A stretch of 64,000 nucleotides of DNA from Sutcliffiella horikoshii. GTDB taxonomy: Bacteria > Bacillota > Bacilli > Bacillales > Bacillaceae_I. The stretch spans positions 248,001 through 312,000 of the forward strand of contig NZ_CP020880.1 in NCBI RefSeq assembly GCF_002157855.1, given 5' to 3'. Positions 46,946 to 55,770 of the stretch are shown one piece after another. Both the position numbers and the translations under genes were made by a program. The notes beneath the pieces were generated by a model that did no database searches, was not told the DNA's origin, and was given only the letters and a program-made list of their open reading frames with translations. How positions within the stretch are numbered: position 1 is the stretch's first letter; each line of letters opens with the position of its first letter.

Positions 46946-47637
46946 CCAAAGTGTTAGCGATTGATACGTCCACCTATGTGTTGGGCGTTGCTTTAGTAGA
47001 TGAGGATAAAGTGATCGGGGAACTGGTCACAAATGTGAAAAAGAACCATTCGTTGCGGGCAATGCCGGCAGTGGAGAAACTGATGCAGGATTGCGATGTT
47101 GCACCAACGGATCTAACGCGAATCGTGGTTGGAAAAGGCCCGGGTTCCTATACGGGAGTTAGAATCGGTGTAACGGTTGCGAAGACACTGGCGTGGTCAT
47201 TGAACATTCCGCTTGTTGGCGTTTCAAGTTTGGAGCTTGTCGCAGCGAACGGCCGTTATTTTGACGGAAGTATTTGTGCTTTGCAGGATGCGCGACGTGG
47301 TCAGGTGTATACGGGGCTATATCGATTTAAAGAGGACGAGCTGGTGACAGAGATTGAGGACGTCAACATCTTAATGACAGACTGGCTGCAGGCGTTAAAA
47401 GACAGGCAGGAACCGGTTTTGTTCATCGGAAATGATGTGCACCTCCATAAGGAAACCATCATAGAGTACCTTGGGGAACTGGCGCATTTTGCACAGGTCA
47501 GCGAAAACAACCCAAGACCTAGCGAGCTTGCTTTTCTTGGCTTAAAAAGAGAGGCCGAGGATGCTCATTCCTTCGTGCCGAATTATACGAGGCTTGCGGA
47601 AGCAGAGGCGAAATGGCTGGAAAGTAAAGAAAAATAG
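46942..47637 (+). CDS. tsaB: tRNA t6A biosynthesis protein TsaB
   Basis: A 231-aa ASKHA-fold partner of TsaD. Blocks: L-A-I-D-T-S-T-Y-V-L-G-V at the start, V-G-K-G-P-G-S-Y-T-G-V-R-I-G near 65 and A-L-Q-D-A-R-R-G-Q-V-Y. It lacks the TsaD metal-ligand His pair, as expected. The ATG overlaps the tsaE stop; rimI follows directly. Confidence 0.94.
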   Translation: MTKVLAIDTSTYVLGVALVDEDKVIGELVTNVKKNHSLRAMPAVEKLMQDCDVAPTDLTRIVVGKGPGSYTGVRIGVTVAKTLAWSLNIPLVGVSSLELVAANGRYFDGSICALQDARRGQVYTGLYRFKEDELVTEIEDVNILMTDWLQALKDRQEPVLFIGNDVHLHKETIIEYLGELAHFAQVSENNPRPSELAFLGLKREAEDAHSFVPNYTRLAEAEAKWLESKEK

Positions 47638-47646
47638 GTGAGCGGA

Positions 47647-48096
47647 ATGAATACATTGATTGATATAACAAAAATGACGGTTTACGATATTGAAGGAGTG
47701 CACCGGGTGGAGTTAAAGTCATTTGCTACACCTTGGACACAGGACGCCTTCTATTATGAACTGACCAACAATCCTTATGCTCATTACCTGGTAATGAAAG
47801 AGGAGAACCGAGTAATCGGTTATTGCGGGATTTGGATTGTGATGGGGGAAGCGCAGATTACAAACATTGCGGTTGATCCAGCTTGTCGCGGCCGAAAGCT
47901 TGGCGATCTTCTACTAGGAAAAGCAATGGAATATTGTAAAATGGTCGGAGCGACGGTGGTGTCGCTTGAGGTAAGGGTATCGAATGTAGTGGCACAGGGG
48001 CTCTATCGAAAATACGGATTCCAAAACGGAGGAATCCGGAAAAAATACTATGTGGATAATAATGAAGATGCACTAGTGATGTGGGTGAATATATGA
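47647..48096 (+). CDS. rimI: Ribosomal protein S18-alanine N-acetyltransferase
   Basis: A 149-aa GNAT acetyltransferase. The acetyl-CoA block is [15 protein letters not shown], preceded by A-Q-I-T-N-I-A-V, with Y-R-K-Y-G-F-Q near the C-terminus. In this operon place it is annotated RimI, which acetylates the N-terminus of S18. ATG 47647 is behind AGGTGA; the GTG at 47638 is inside the site. It overlaps tsaD by four bases. Confidence 0.9.
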   Translation: MNTLIDITKMTVYDIEGVHRVELKSFATPWTQDAFYYELTNNPYAHYLVMKEENRVIGYCGIWIVMGEAQITNIAVDPACRGRKLGDLLLGKAMEYCKMVGATVVSLEVRVSNVVAQGLYRKYGFQNGGIRKKYYVDNNEDALVMWVNI

Positions 48097-49127
48097 AACC
48101 AAATGAAGCAAAAGACGAACTAATATTAGGAATTGAAACGAGCTGTGATGAGACGGCAGTGGCAATCATTAAAAATGGAAAAGAGATTGTGGCGAATATC
48201 GTTTCCTCCCAGATTGAAAGTCACCAGCGTTTTGGCGGGGTGGTCCCAGAAATTGCTTCACGTCATCATGTCGAGCAAATGACGGTGGTGCTCGAGGAAG
48301 CGCTAGAGCAGGGCGGCGTGACCATGGCGGACATCGATGCCATTGCTGTGACAGAAGGGCCGGGACTTGTTGGTGCACTGTTGATCGGTGTCAACTCCGC
48401 TAAGGCGCTTGCATTCGCTCATCAAAAACCACTCGTCGGCGTTCATCATATTGCCGGTCATATCTATGCCAACCAACTGGTGGCAGACCTGGACTTCCCG
48501 TTGCTTGCGCTCGTGGTATCAGGTGGGCACACAGAGCTTGTGTACATGAAAGAGCACGGTTCTTTTGAAGTAATCGGGGAAACGCGCGATGACGCGGTAG
48601 GAGAAGCCTACGACAAGGTGGCACGAACTCTTCAGTTACCTTACCCAGGTGGACCGCACATCGATCGTATGGCTGCTGAAGGGAATCCTTCTATCAAGCT
48701 GCCAAGAGCGTGGCTTGAGGAAGATTCCTATGATTTTAGCTTTTCAGGCTTGAAATCAGCAGTGATCAACACCTTGCACAACGCCAAGCAAAAAGGGGAA
48801 GAGATTGTGGCGGAGGACCTTGCTGCAAGCTTCCAGGAGAGCGTAATTGAAGTGCTTGTTGGAAAAACGATCCGCGCGATGAAGGAATATGGCGTGAATC
48901 AAGTGTTGCTTGCAGGCGGTGTAGCCGCAAACAGAGGATTGCGCGCGGCATTGCAGGAAGCTGTGGATAAGGAAGGGAAGAACCTAGTGATCCCACCGTT
49001 ATCCTTATGCACGGACAATGCGGCGATGATCGCGACTGTGGGTAGTGTGATGTATCGATTAGGAAAGCGATCTGGAATGGATTTGAATGCGAATCCAGGA
49101 TTGGATATTGAAAAGCCTTTTAACTGA
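48093..49127 (+). CDS. tsaD: tRNA t6A transferase TsaD
   Basis: A 344-aa catalytic subunit of t6A37 synthesis that transfers threonylcarbamoyl to adenosine 37. Metal ligands are the two His of V-H-H-I-A-G-H; ATP blocks are [18 protein letters not shown] and [12 protein letters not shown] 48093 overlaps the rimI stop. The terminator stem begins before the stop codon. Older name gcp. A DnaA-box cluster and two tandem arrays follow. Confidence 0.96.
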   Translation: MKPNEAKDELILGIETSCDETAVAIIKNGKEIVANIVSSQIESHQRFGGVVPEIASRHHVEQMTVVLEEALEQGGVTMADIDAIAVTEGPGLVGALLIGVNSAKALAFAHQKPLVGVHHIAGHIYANQLVADLDFPLLALVVSGGHTELVYMKEHGSFEVIGETRDDAVGEAYDKVARTLQLPYPGGPHIDRMAAEGNPSIKLPRAWLEEDSYDFSFSGLKSAVINTLHNAKQKGEEIVAEDLAASFQESVIEVLVGKTIRAMKEYGVNQVLLAGGVAANRGLRAALQEAVDKEGKNLVIPPLSLCTDNAAMIATVGSVMYRLGKRSGMDLNANPGLDIEKPFN

Positions 49128-49155
49128 CTTTGTTCAGTTAGGAGGCTTTTTCTTT
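49113..49155 (+). terminator. Terminator overlapping the end of tsaD
   Basis: AAGCCTTTTAACTGA (from 49113) pairs with TCAGTTAGGAGGCTT (to 49148) with small interior mismatches, then TTTTTCTTTT. The left arm includes the last codons and the stop of tsaD. Confidence 0.85.
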
Positions 49156-49204
49156 TGGATACGCTTGCTTTGTTGAGGGGAGGGGCTTGGGGGTGTATTC
49201 AGAG

Positions 49205-49378
49205 TTATCCACACACCTGTGGATTAAATGTGGATAGATACCCAAATATCCACTAAAATAAACCTCGGAAATGTGAATAATAAATGTGGATAACTTTGTG
49301 TATTTTTGTGGATAGTGTGGATATTTATCTTGATAACTTATAAAACAAGGGTGGATATGTGTATAAGACTGTGGGTAA
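49205..49378. other. DnaA-box cluster
   Basis: Perfect boxes TTATCCACA at 49205-49213 and, on the other strand, TGTGGATAA at 49285-49293. Near matches: TGTGGATTA 49218, TGTGGATAG 49229, ATATCCACT 49246, TGTGGATAG 49307, TGTGGATAT 49316, GGTGGATAT 49350 and TGTGGGTAA 49370. Most lie on one strand and nine sites fall in about 175 bases. A known type of DnaA-titrating site in B. subtilis; one such site lies near gcp/tsaD there, as I recall. Confidence 0.8.
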
Positions 49379-49498
49379 GTGGTTCTAGTCGACAAGCTTC
49401 AGCAGGATACCTTTTTTGTTCGACAAAATGTGCGTTTGAGGGTGGGGAGGGGGTATGTTGGTAACTTTGGGTTTGGGTGGTGGGGTTGGTGTGGAGAA

Positions 49499-49815
49499 GT
49501 CTATTGGACTGGAGGAAGGCATTGGGGGTGGCTTCGGTCGTATAGGGGGCTTCTATAAGACGGAAGGGAAGCTTTGTGAGTGGCTTCGGTCGTATAGGGG
49601 GCTTCTATAAGACGGAAGGGAAGCTTTGTGAGTGGCTTCGGTCGTATAGAGGGGTTCTATTGGACGGAAGGGAAGCTTGATGAGTGGCTTCGGTCGTATA
49701 GGGGGGGTCTATTAGACTAAAGGGAAGCTTTGTGAGTGGCTTCGGTCGTATAGACCGCTTCTATAAGATTTTTTTAGTTCTAAGCTCTTTGCTTCGGGCA
49801 AATAGAATTCTTCAA
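49499..49815 (-). repeat. Array B: 52-bp tandem repeats
   Basis: Five full units begin at 49529, 49581, 49633, 49685 and 49737, exactly 52 bp apart, with degenerate half units on both sides. Unit: TGGCTTCGGTCGTATAG, seven variable bases, CTATAAGACGGAAGGGAAG, CTTTGTGAG. Read in reverse it matches array A (ATAGAAG...CTATACG-x-CCGAA). The first two units are almost identical, suggesting a recent duplication. Confidence 0.9.
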
Positions 49816-49887
49816 AGTTACCTGACTTTTAATTGGGTGGCTGGTTTAACATTATCAACGCCCGAAACAAAAGTATTGATCTAAAAG

Positions 49888-50511
49888 GGTAACAGAGAAG
49901 CAGTCTCAGTGCCCGAAGTTGGATCGCTGAACAAAGAGTGGTAACAGAGAGGCGGTCTCAGTGCCCAAAGATGCTCCGCTGCGCCAAGAACGGTAACAGA
50001 GAAGCAGTCTCAGTGCCCGAAGTTGGATCGCTGAACAAAGAGTGGTAACAGAGAGGCGGTCTCAGTGCCCAAAGATGCTCCGCTGCTCCAAGAACGGTAA
50101 CAGAGAGGCTGTCTCAGTGCCCGAAGTTGCATCGCTGCTCCAAGGACGGTAACAGAGAAGCGGTCTCGGTGCCCAAAGATGCACTGCTGAACCAAGAACG
50201 GTAACAGAGAAGCTGTCTCAGTGCCCGAAGTTGCATCGCTGCTCCAAGAAAGGTAACAGAGAAGCGGTCTCGGTGCCCAAAGATGCACTGCTGAACCAAG
50301 AACGGTAACAGAGAGGCCGTCTCAGAGCCCGAAGCAGCTCCTCAGAACCAAGAACGGTAACAGAGAGGCTGTCTCAGTGCCCGAAGATGTGCCGCTGCTC
50401 CAAGAAAGGTAACAGAGAAGCTGTCTCAGTGCCCGAAGATTTGCCGCAGAACCCAAAAAGGTAACAGAGATGCCAGCTCCCCACAGCCCCCCTAAATAAA
50501 ATTTGTAAAAA
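49888..50511 (+). repeat. Array C: twelve 52-bp tandem repeats
   Basis: Units start with GGTAACAGAG at 49888 and every 52 bases to 50460 (the last degenerates). Plan: GGTAACAGAGA, five bases (AGCAG, GGCGG, GGCTG and others), TCTCAGTGCCCGAAG, then a variable half. Two unit types alternate over the first eight units, giving a 104-bp higher-order repeat. GAGA-N5-TCTC is a dyad. The upstream 49816-49887 stretch holds a degenerate unit (GCCCGAAAC at 49860). Confidence 0.92.
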
Positions 50512-50526
50512 TTGTTAATAACCCCA

Positions 50527-50570
50527 TTGACTTCTCCTCTCTTAACTTATATAGTTAGTTACATAACTAA
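50527..50570 (+). promoter_or_regulatory. Promoter and operator of the GntR-ABC operon
   Basis: TTGACT (50527-50532), 17 bases, TATAGT (50550-50555). TTAGTTA-CA-TAACTAA (50555-50570) is a perfect 7+7 dyad that overlaps the end of the -10, where the GntR protein would block transcription. Confidence 0.82.
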
Positions 50571-50629
50571 TGAACCAAATAACATAACAATAAATACACC
50601 AGTCAACCCAAAGTAGGTGAATTAAAATC

Positions 50630-50998
50630 ATGGAAATCAATCTTAAGAGTGACATCCCCATTTTCCAGCAGGTGGCCGAACTAATCGAGAGCGGCATCTT
50701 AGAGGGCAGCATGCAGGAGGGAGAGCGGGTGCCGTCTACAAACGAATTTGCGAAGTATTATCAGATCAACCCAGCAACTGCAGCCAAGGGGATCAATCAG
50801 TTGGTTGATCAGGAAATTCTATTTAAGAAAAGGGGAGTAGGAATGTTTGTGGCAGAAGGGGCAAAGCAGATCATCCTGACAAAAAGAAAAGCGGCATTTT
50901 TTAAAGATTATATTGTTCCGTTAAAAAAGGAAGCTAGCAAGCTTGGAATCACAGAAGAGGAATTAGCGACATTGATCGGCAAGGGGGAAGAGCAATGA
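50630..50998 (+). CDS. GntR family regulator, YtrA type
   Basis: A 122-aa repressor with only a winged helix (about 10-78) and a short dimer tail, the YtrA/YhcF pattern. The DNA-binding block is E-G-E-R-V-P-S-T-N-E-F-A-K-Y-Y-Q-I-N-P-A-T-A. It precedes its ABC transporter with a four-base overlap (ATGA), and a dyad operator lies on the promoter, so autorepression is likely. Such regulators respond to envelope-active compounds; the signal here is unknown. Confidence 0.88.
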   Translation: MEINLKSDIPIFQQVAELIESGILEGSMQEGERVPSTNEFAKYYQINPATAAKGINQLVDQEILFKKRGVGMFVAEGAKQIILTKRKAAFFKDYIVPLKKEASKLGITEEELATLIGKGEEQ

Positions 50999-51876
50999 AG
51001 ATAGAAGTAAAGAATGTATCCAAAATCTACGGAAACAAAAAAGCGGTGGATAACATGTCAATAACGCTTGAGGAAAACAAAATCTACGGTTTGCTTGGAC
51101 GGAACGGTGCGGGTAAAACCACATTGATGCAGTTGCTTGCAGGTCACGCACTTCCTTCATCAGGAGAAATCCTCATTAACGGTCAGAACCCATTTAACAA
51201 TAGGAACATCACCAAAGATATCTGCCTTGTAAATGAGAGCAACAACTTCATCAAACGCCTTAAAATCAAGGATATCTTAAAAGTGGCATCGCTTTTTTAC
51301 CCGAACTGGTCATGGAACACAGCAAATGCATTACTTACCACTTTCAATCTAAATCCGACCCTCAAAACGAAAGGCTTGTCAAAAGGGATGGAATCTTCCC
51401 TAGGCATCATTATTGGCCTGGCGAGCAGAGCGAAAATCATGATCCTTGATGAACCGTATATCGGACTCGACGCAGCGGCCAGGTTTAAATTTTATGAAGT
51501 GCTCTTGGAAGAATACGAAGAGTTTCCGAGAACGATTATCTTATCCACACATCTGATTGATGAAGTGAGTAACCTGTTTGAAGAAGTGGTCCTAATGAGA
51601 AGTGGGGAACTGGTTTTCCACAAATCCTCAGAGGAGTTACTTGACTCAAGCATCACGGTGTCAGGGAAAAAAGAAGCGGTAGATCAGTTTGCACAAGGCA
51701 AGCGTGTGTTACATGAGTCCGTTTTGGCTGGTAGAAAAACAGCGACTTTGTACGGTGAAGGGCTTACGGTGGAAGCGGCGACCCAGCACAACTTGGATGC
51801 AGAACGGAGCTCCATTCAGCAACTGATGGTGTATATGACAGAAGAAGAGTTACAGGGAGGGAAGCAATATGCTTAA
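50995..51876 (+). CDS. ABC transporter ATP-binding protein
   Basis: A 293-aa ATPase of the BcrA/YtrB type. Walker A is G-R-N-G-A-G-K-T-T (about 36-44), Walker B is I-M-I-L-D-E-P-Y-I-G-L-D, and the H-loop is S-T-H-L. The signature motif is degenerate (L-S-K-G-M-E-S where LSGGQ is usual), common in this group. After about residue 215 is a small regulatory tail. Overlaps the regulator and the permease genes by a few bases, so the three are one operon. Confidence 0.9.
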   Translation: MKIEVKNVSKIYGNKKAVDNMSITLEENKIYGLLGRNGAGKTTLMQLLAGHALPSSGEILINGQNPFNNRNITKDICLVNESNNFIKRLKIKDILKVASLFYPNWSWNTANALLTTFNLNPTLKTKGLSKGMESSLGIIIGLASRAKIMILDEPYIGLDAAARFKFYEVLLEEYEEFPRTIILSTHLIDEVSNLFEEVVLMRSGELVFHKSSEELLDSSITVSGKKEAVDQFAQGKRVLHESVLAGRKTATLYGEGLTVEAATQHNLDAERSSIQQLMVYMTEEELQGGKQYA

Positions 51877-52570
51877 GGATATAAAAGCAGTTCTATATTA
51901 CTTGGCTGTGGATATGCGGTTTTCATTTATGGTATTTTGGTCCATTCTCTTGCTCAGTTTGACCGCCATGTTTCTAATTGTCTTCTCTTTTGACACGACG
52001 ATGGTTGTTTCCACAAGCATGGCCATCTATATATTCTGTGGGATTACGGGCTTTTTGACCACAAGGGAGACCTTCCCTTATTGCATTAAGTTTGGTGCGA
52101 CAAGAAATCAATATTTGCTCAGTGTGCTAATCTATTGCAGCGTCGTGGCAGTGGTGTTTTCCACCATTCATGTAATCATTAAGAGCGTATTCGATGGGCT
52201 TGTAGGGATGGCAGCAAGCGGGAGTTTCCTCACTTACCATACGGTGGAAATGACGACATTAGCAAACACGTGGTATAACCAACTGTTTGTAGATCTGGTC
52301 ATCTGTTTTCTTCTATTATCACTAGGCTTTTTACTTGGAACCATCTTTTACCGCCTTGGTTTAATTGGGGGATTTGGAACATTGGCGCTGCTTGCAATTG
52401 CTTTTCTCCTTCCCACTACAAGGGACTTCTTGTTGGATGCTTTGGTAGATATGGACGGGTGGAAGATGGGACTTAACTTCTTTATGCTGGTGGCTATAGC
52501 GCTATTTTCTTTCTTGCCGAATTGGGGAATGCTGAGGAAGGCTTCTACTTTGTCCAGTGCGACGAGATAG
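51869..52570 (+). CDS. ABC transporter permease
   Basis: A 233-aa protein with six hydrophobic segments (about 20-40, 45-65, 85-110, 145-170, 175-190, 205-220), without family-specific catalytic motifs. It overlaps the ATPase gene by eight bases and is followed by a strong terminator. The substrate is unknown; with a YtrA-type regulator the transporter probably serves envelope stress or peptide-antibiotic response. Confidence 0.85.
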   Translation: MLKDIKAVLYYLAVDMRFSFMVFWSILLLSLTAMFLIVFSFDTTMVVSTSMAIYIFCGITGFLTTRETFPYCIKFGATRNQYLLSVLIYCSVVAVVFSTIHVIIKSVFDGLVGMAASGSFLTYHTVEMTTLANTWYNQLFVDLVICFLLLSLGFLLGTIFYRLGLIGGFGTLALLAIAFLLPTTRDFLLDALVDMDGWKMGLNFFMLVAIALFSFLPNWGMLRKASTLSSATR

Positions 52571-52580
52571 GGAATATAAC

Positions 52581-52611
52581 AAAACCGCACAGTCCACTCT
52601 GTGCGGTTTTT
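52581..52611. terminator. Bidirectional terminator
   Basis: AAAACCGCACAG (52581-52592) pairs with CTGTGCGGTTTT (52599-52610). T-runs on both strands serve the permease operon and the opposite small gene. Confidence 0.92.
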
Positions 52612-52612
52612 G

Positions 52613-52795
52613 CTAGTTACGCTGCTTTTTCTTTTGGAAAAATAAATAGTAAATCCCAAGACCCAACCCTGCAAGGTTGATAGCCAGCATGACGAAATAA
52701 TACGCCTCGATCGGGCCGGTAAAGATATAGTAAAAGTATCTGATGGTGTTAATAATAATGACCATTAATAAAACAATCGAGAAAAATCTATTCAT
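52613..52795 (-). CDS. Small two-segment membrane protein
   Basis: A 60-aa protein of no family that I recognise: MNRFFSIVLLMVIIINTIRY, a short Y-I-F-T-G-P-I-E-A link, a second hydrophobic segment (Y-Y-F-V-M-L-A-I-N-L-A-G-L-G-L-G-I-Y-Y-L-F-F) and a basic QKKKQRN tail. GGGGGAT lies 7 bases before ATG 52795. It follows the ABC-F gene on the same strand by 17 bases and ends at the bidirectional terminator, so it is probably the second gene of that transcript. Confidence 0.75.
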   Translation of the reverse strand: MNRFFSIVLLMVIIINTIRYFYYIFTGPIEAYYFVMLAINLAGLGLGIYYLFFQKKKQRN

Positions 52796-52812
52796 CCATA
52801 TCCCCCTACTAT

Positions 52813-54753
52813 TTAAACAAGCTCTTCCCATTCTTCCATCAACGCAAGCAGCTTTTCCTGAAACGCTTCATTCGCTGTGTTCAGCTCCAGCACTTTTTCG
52901 TGATCCTGATAGACTTCAGGCAAGCAAAGCTCGCTTTCGTTATGATCGATTTTCTGCTCAAGCTCTTCCATCTCTTTTTCGATTTCTTCGACGCGGCGTT
53001 TGCGCTGACGTTCAAGGCGCTTTGCCTCTTTTTCCTGTTCGTAACTCATTTTTTCAGGGGCCTCAGTTGAAGCAGATGAAGTCACTTTAGAACCTTTAGT
53101 AGTCGCTGTCTCTGCTTCCAATCGCTCGAGTTCCAATGCCTCTTCCTTTTTCTCCACATAATAGTCGTAGTCGCCAAGGTACTCGGTTGCGCCGACCGTA
53201 CTCAGCTCATACACCTTCGTCGCCAACCGGTTGATAAAATAACGGTCATGGGACACGAAGAGAATCGTGCCGGGATAATCAATCAAGGCATTTTCTAGGA
53301 TTTCCTTGCTGTCCAAGTCCAAGTGGTTGGTAGGCTCATCGAGAATCAGCACGTTTGAGCGCTCCATCATAAGTTTGGAGAGGGCAAGTCGCGCCTTTTC
53401 GCCACCACTCAGCGTGGAAACTGGCTTCAGTACGTCATCCCCTGAAAATAGGAAGTTTCCAAGAACGGTCCGGATTTCTTTCTCCATTTTCTGAGGATAT
53501 TCATCCCAAAGCTCCGCTAGAACGGTTTTGTTGGAGGTAAGATCTGCCTGCTGCTGATCGTAATAGCTGATCGACACATTGGCGCCAAAAGAAAAGGTAC
53601 CTTCAAGCGGCTTTAATTTTCCGACGAGAGTCTTTAATAAGGTAGACTTCCCAATTCCGTTTGGCCCGACAAGTGCAACACTGTCGCCGCGGCTCATGGA
53701 AAAGTCGACATGGCGGAAGACGGGATGCGTATCATAGGAAACGGACAAATCTTTCGCTTTCAGAACGTCGTTGCCACTTTGGCGGTGGATATCGAACATG
53801 ATGGAAGCAGATTTCTCATCGCCTTTAGGACGGTCCATCACGTCCATCTTCTCAAGCTGCCTGCGACGGCTTTGCGCACGCTTGGTCGTTGAAGCGCGGG
53901 CAAGGTTCTTTGCTACAAAATCTTGCAGCTTGGCAATCTCTCCTTGCTGCTTCTCAAACATTTTCATCTCGCGCTCATATTGCTCGGCTTTTTGTTCGAG
54001 ATATTTGCTATAGTTTCCGATGAACTTTGCGGATTGCTTACGCGAAATCTCGTAAACAATGTTAACGACCTTGTCCAAGAAATAGCGGTCATGGGAAACA
54101 ATCAGCAGGGCACCAGGGTAGCCTTGAAGGTAGTTTTCCAGCCAGGAAAGCGTGTCGATGTCCAAGTGGTTGGTCGGCTCATCGAGAATGAGGAGGTCCG
54201 GTTTGGTCAAAAGCAGTTTCGCCAAAGCTAATCTTGTCCTCTGTCCGCCACTTAACGTTTCAATAGGTGTTTGGTAATCGTACTCGGAAAAATGCAGTCC
54301 GTGCAGGACGGAGCGGATATCTGCTTCATATTGAAAGCCGCCTTTTTGCTTAAAGGCTTCTTGCACTTCGTCATATTCTTTGAGAATGCGAGCGTATTGC
54401 GATTCATCTTCAAAATAAGCGGGATCTCCCATCTTCGCTTCAAGGGTGCGCATTTGCGTTTCGAGTTCGCGGAGTCCGGCGAATACGGTCAGCATCTCGT
54501 CCCAGATTGAGCGCTCAGTCTGCAAGCCGGTGTCCTGTGCGAGATAGCCGATCGACACGCCTTTAGGTTTAATCAGGTCTCCTGAATCAAAGGATAGCTG
54601 ATTGGATATGATTTTTAATAGAGTAGATTTCCCTGCCCCGTTGCGTCCTACAAGGGCAATTCTATCTTTGGATTGTACTTCTAGTTTTATATTCGATAAA
54701 ATAAGGTCAGCGCCAAAGTATTTGGTCAACTGATTAACTTGTAAAATAATCAT
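52813..54753 (-). CDS. ydiF: ABC-F family ATPase YdiF
   Basis: A 646-aa soluble ABC-F protein with two ATP-binding domains. Each has Walker A (G-R-N-G-A-G-K-S-T and G-P-N-G-I-G-K-S-T), signature L-S-G-G-Q/E and Walker B L-I-L-D-E-P-T-N-H-L-D. Between them is the linker arm of about 240-320; a charged coiled-coil tail follows from about 535. ABC-F proteins act on the ribosome. GAGGTG places the start at ATG 54753 (54756 also possible). In B. subtilis moaC and rex follow; no moaC is seen here. Confidence 0.92.
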   Translation of the reverse strand: MIILQVNQLTKYFGADLILSNIKLEVQSKDRIALVGRNGAGKSTLLKIISNQLSFDSGDLIKPKGVSIGYLAQDTGLQTERSIWDEMLTVFAGLRELETQMRTLEAKMGDPAYFEDESQYARILKEYDEVQEAFKQKGGFQYEADIRSVLHGLHFSEYDYQTPIETLSGGQRTRLALAKLLLTKPDLLILDEPTNHLDIDTLSWLENYLQGYPGALLIVSHDRYFLDKVVNIVYEISRKQSAKFIGNYSKYLEQKAEQYEREMKMFEKQQGEIAKLQDFVAKNLARASTTKRAQSRRRQLEKMDVMDRPKGDEKSASIMFDIHRQSGNDVLKAKDLSVSYDTHPVFRHVDFSMSRGDSVALVGPNGIGKSTLLKTLVGKLKPLEGTFSFGANVSISYYDQQQADLTSNKTVLAELWDEYPQKMEKEIRTVLGNFLFSGDDVLKPVSTLSGGEKARLALSKLMMERSNVLILDEPTNHLDLDSKEILENALIDYPGTILFVSHDRYFINRLATKVYELSTVGATEYLGDYDYYVEKKEEALELERLEAETATTKGSKVTSSASTEAPEKMSYEQEKEAKRLERQRKRRVEEIEKEMEELEQKIDHNESELCLPEVYQDHEKVLELNTANEAFQEKLLALMEEWEELV

Positions 54754-54850
54754 CATCTTCACCTCGAGTAATTCTAGATTAAGTGTATCTTTCTTTGGAG
54801 TTTACATCAAGATATTGGGTATTTGGTTTTGAGGGAGGGCTCGATTGGAA

Positions 54851-54980
54851 TCGCCTGTAAATCGAGATTATCGCCCGTATTTTTTAATTTTCGCCCGATT
54901 AGTGGCAATTATCGCCCGTAAATCTGTAAAATCGCCCGATTCCACTCGGAAATCGCCCGTAAATCCAGATTTTCGCCCGA
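54851..54980. repeat. Array D: phased TCGCCCG repeats before rex
   Basis: TCGCCTG at 54851, then TCGCCCG at 54871, 54891, 54912, 54932, 54952 and 54973: seven cores spaced 20, 20, 21, 20, 20, 21 bases. They alternate between TCGCCYGTAAATC and TCGCCCGATT forms. The array fills the spacer between divergent ydiF and rex. Confidence 0.85.
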
Positions 54981-55091
54981 TTCCGCGCAGGTGCCCAAAG
55001 GTAGGAAAAATAGTATAGACATAGAAATGTAATCGTTTTCGTTCCGTGGTAAAATAGAGGAGCAAACAGGTTCGACAAATGGGGGAGTACA

Positions 55092-55730
55092 ATGAATAAC
55101 GAACAAATAAAAATTCCACAGGCAACGGCAAAGCGCCTGCCGTTATATTATCGTTTCATCCAGAACTTGCATTCGTCTGGCAAGCAGCGCGTGTCATCTG
55201 CGGAGCTTAGTGAAGCGGTAAAGGTGGACAGCGCCACGATCCGCCGGGACTTCAGTTACTTTGGTGCGTTGGGGAAAAAGGGATATGGATATAATGTTCA
55301 ATATTTGTTAACTTTTTTCAGGAAAACGCTCGACCAAGACGAATTGACATATGTTACTCTAATAGGTGTAGGTAATTTAGGAACCGCCTTCCTACATTAT
55401 AATTTTATGAAAAACAATAATACGAAAATAGTGATGGCCTTTGATGTGGACGAGTCCAAGATCGGCTCGGAAATCGGAGGAGTCCCTGTTTATCATTTAG
55501 ACGATATTGAAGAGCAAATGCCAGAGAATGTTACGGTAGCCATCTTGACGGTTCCGGCTCCGGTAGCACAGCCAATAGCGGATAGACTTGTAGAAAAGGG
55601 CGTAAAGGGCATACTGAACTTTACACCAGCACGTATCAATGTTCCGGAAGAGATACGCATCCATCACATTGATTTGGCGGTGGAACTGCAGTCATTGGTA
55701 TATTTTCTCAAGCACTATCCAAGCGAGTAA
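55092..55730 (+). CDS. rex: Redox-sensing transcriptional repressor Rex
   Basis: A 212-aa repressor that senses NADH/NAD+. The N-terminal winged helix has [14 protein letters not shown]; the Rossmann part has [10 protein letters not shown] near 90, and the C-terminus swaps a helix in the dimer. GGGGGAG precedes the ATG. It is divergent from ydiF across array D and is followed by tatA, as in B. subtilis. Confidence 0.95.
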   Translation: MNNEQIKIPQATAKRLPLYYRFIQNLHSSGKQRVSSAELSEAVKVDSATIRRDFSYFGALGKKGYGYNVQYLLTFFRKTLDQDELTYVTLIGVGNLGTAFLHYNFMKNNNTKIVMAFDVDESKIGSEIGGVPVYHLDDIEEQMPENVTVAILTVPAPVAQPIADRLVEKGVKGILNFTPARINVPEEIRIHHIDLAVELQSLVYFLKHYPSE

Positions 55731-55770
55731 AAAAGTTGTAAAATAAGAATATTTCGAGGAGGTGTCAAAT

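Noticed and set aside
50010-50299. Minus-strand proteins in array C
   Set aside because: They arise from the repeat. A 52-bp unit shifts frame at each step, so no protein repeat is kept.
49888-50511. CRISPR array
   Set aside because: The unit is contiguous and conserved through most of its 52 bases, with no unique spacers, and no cas genes are nearby.
54754-55091. Rex operator in front of rex
   Set aside because: No TTGTGAA-type dyad is present; the spacer is filled by array D instead.
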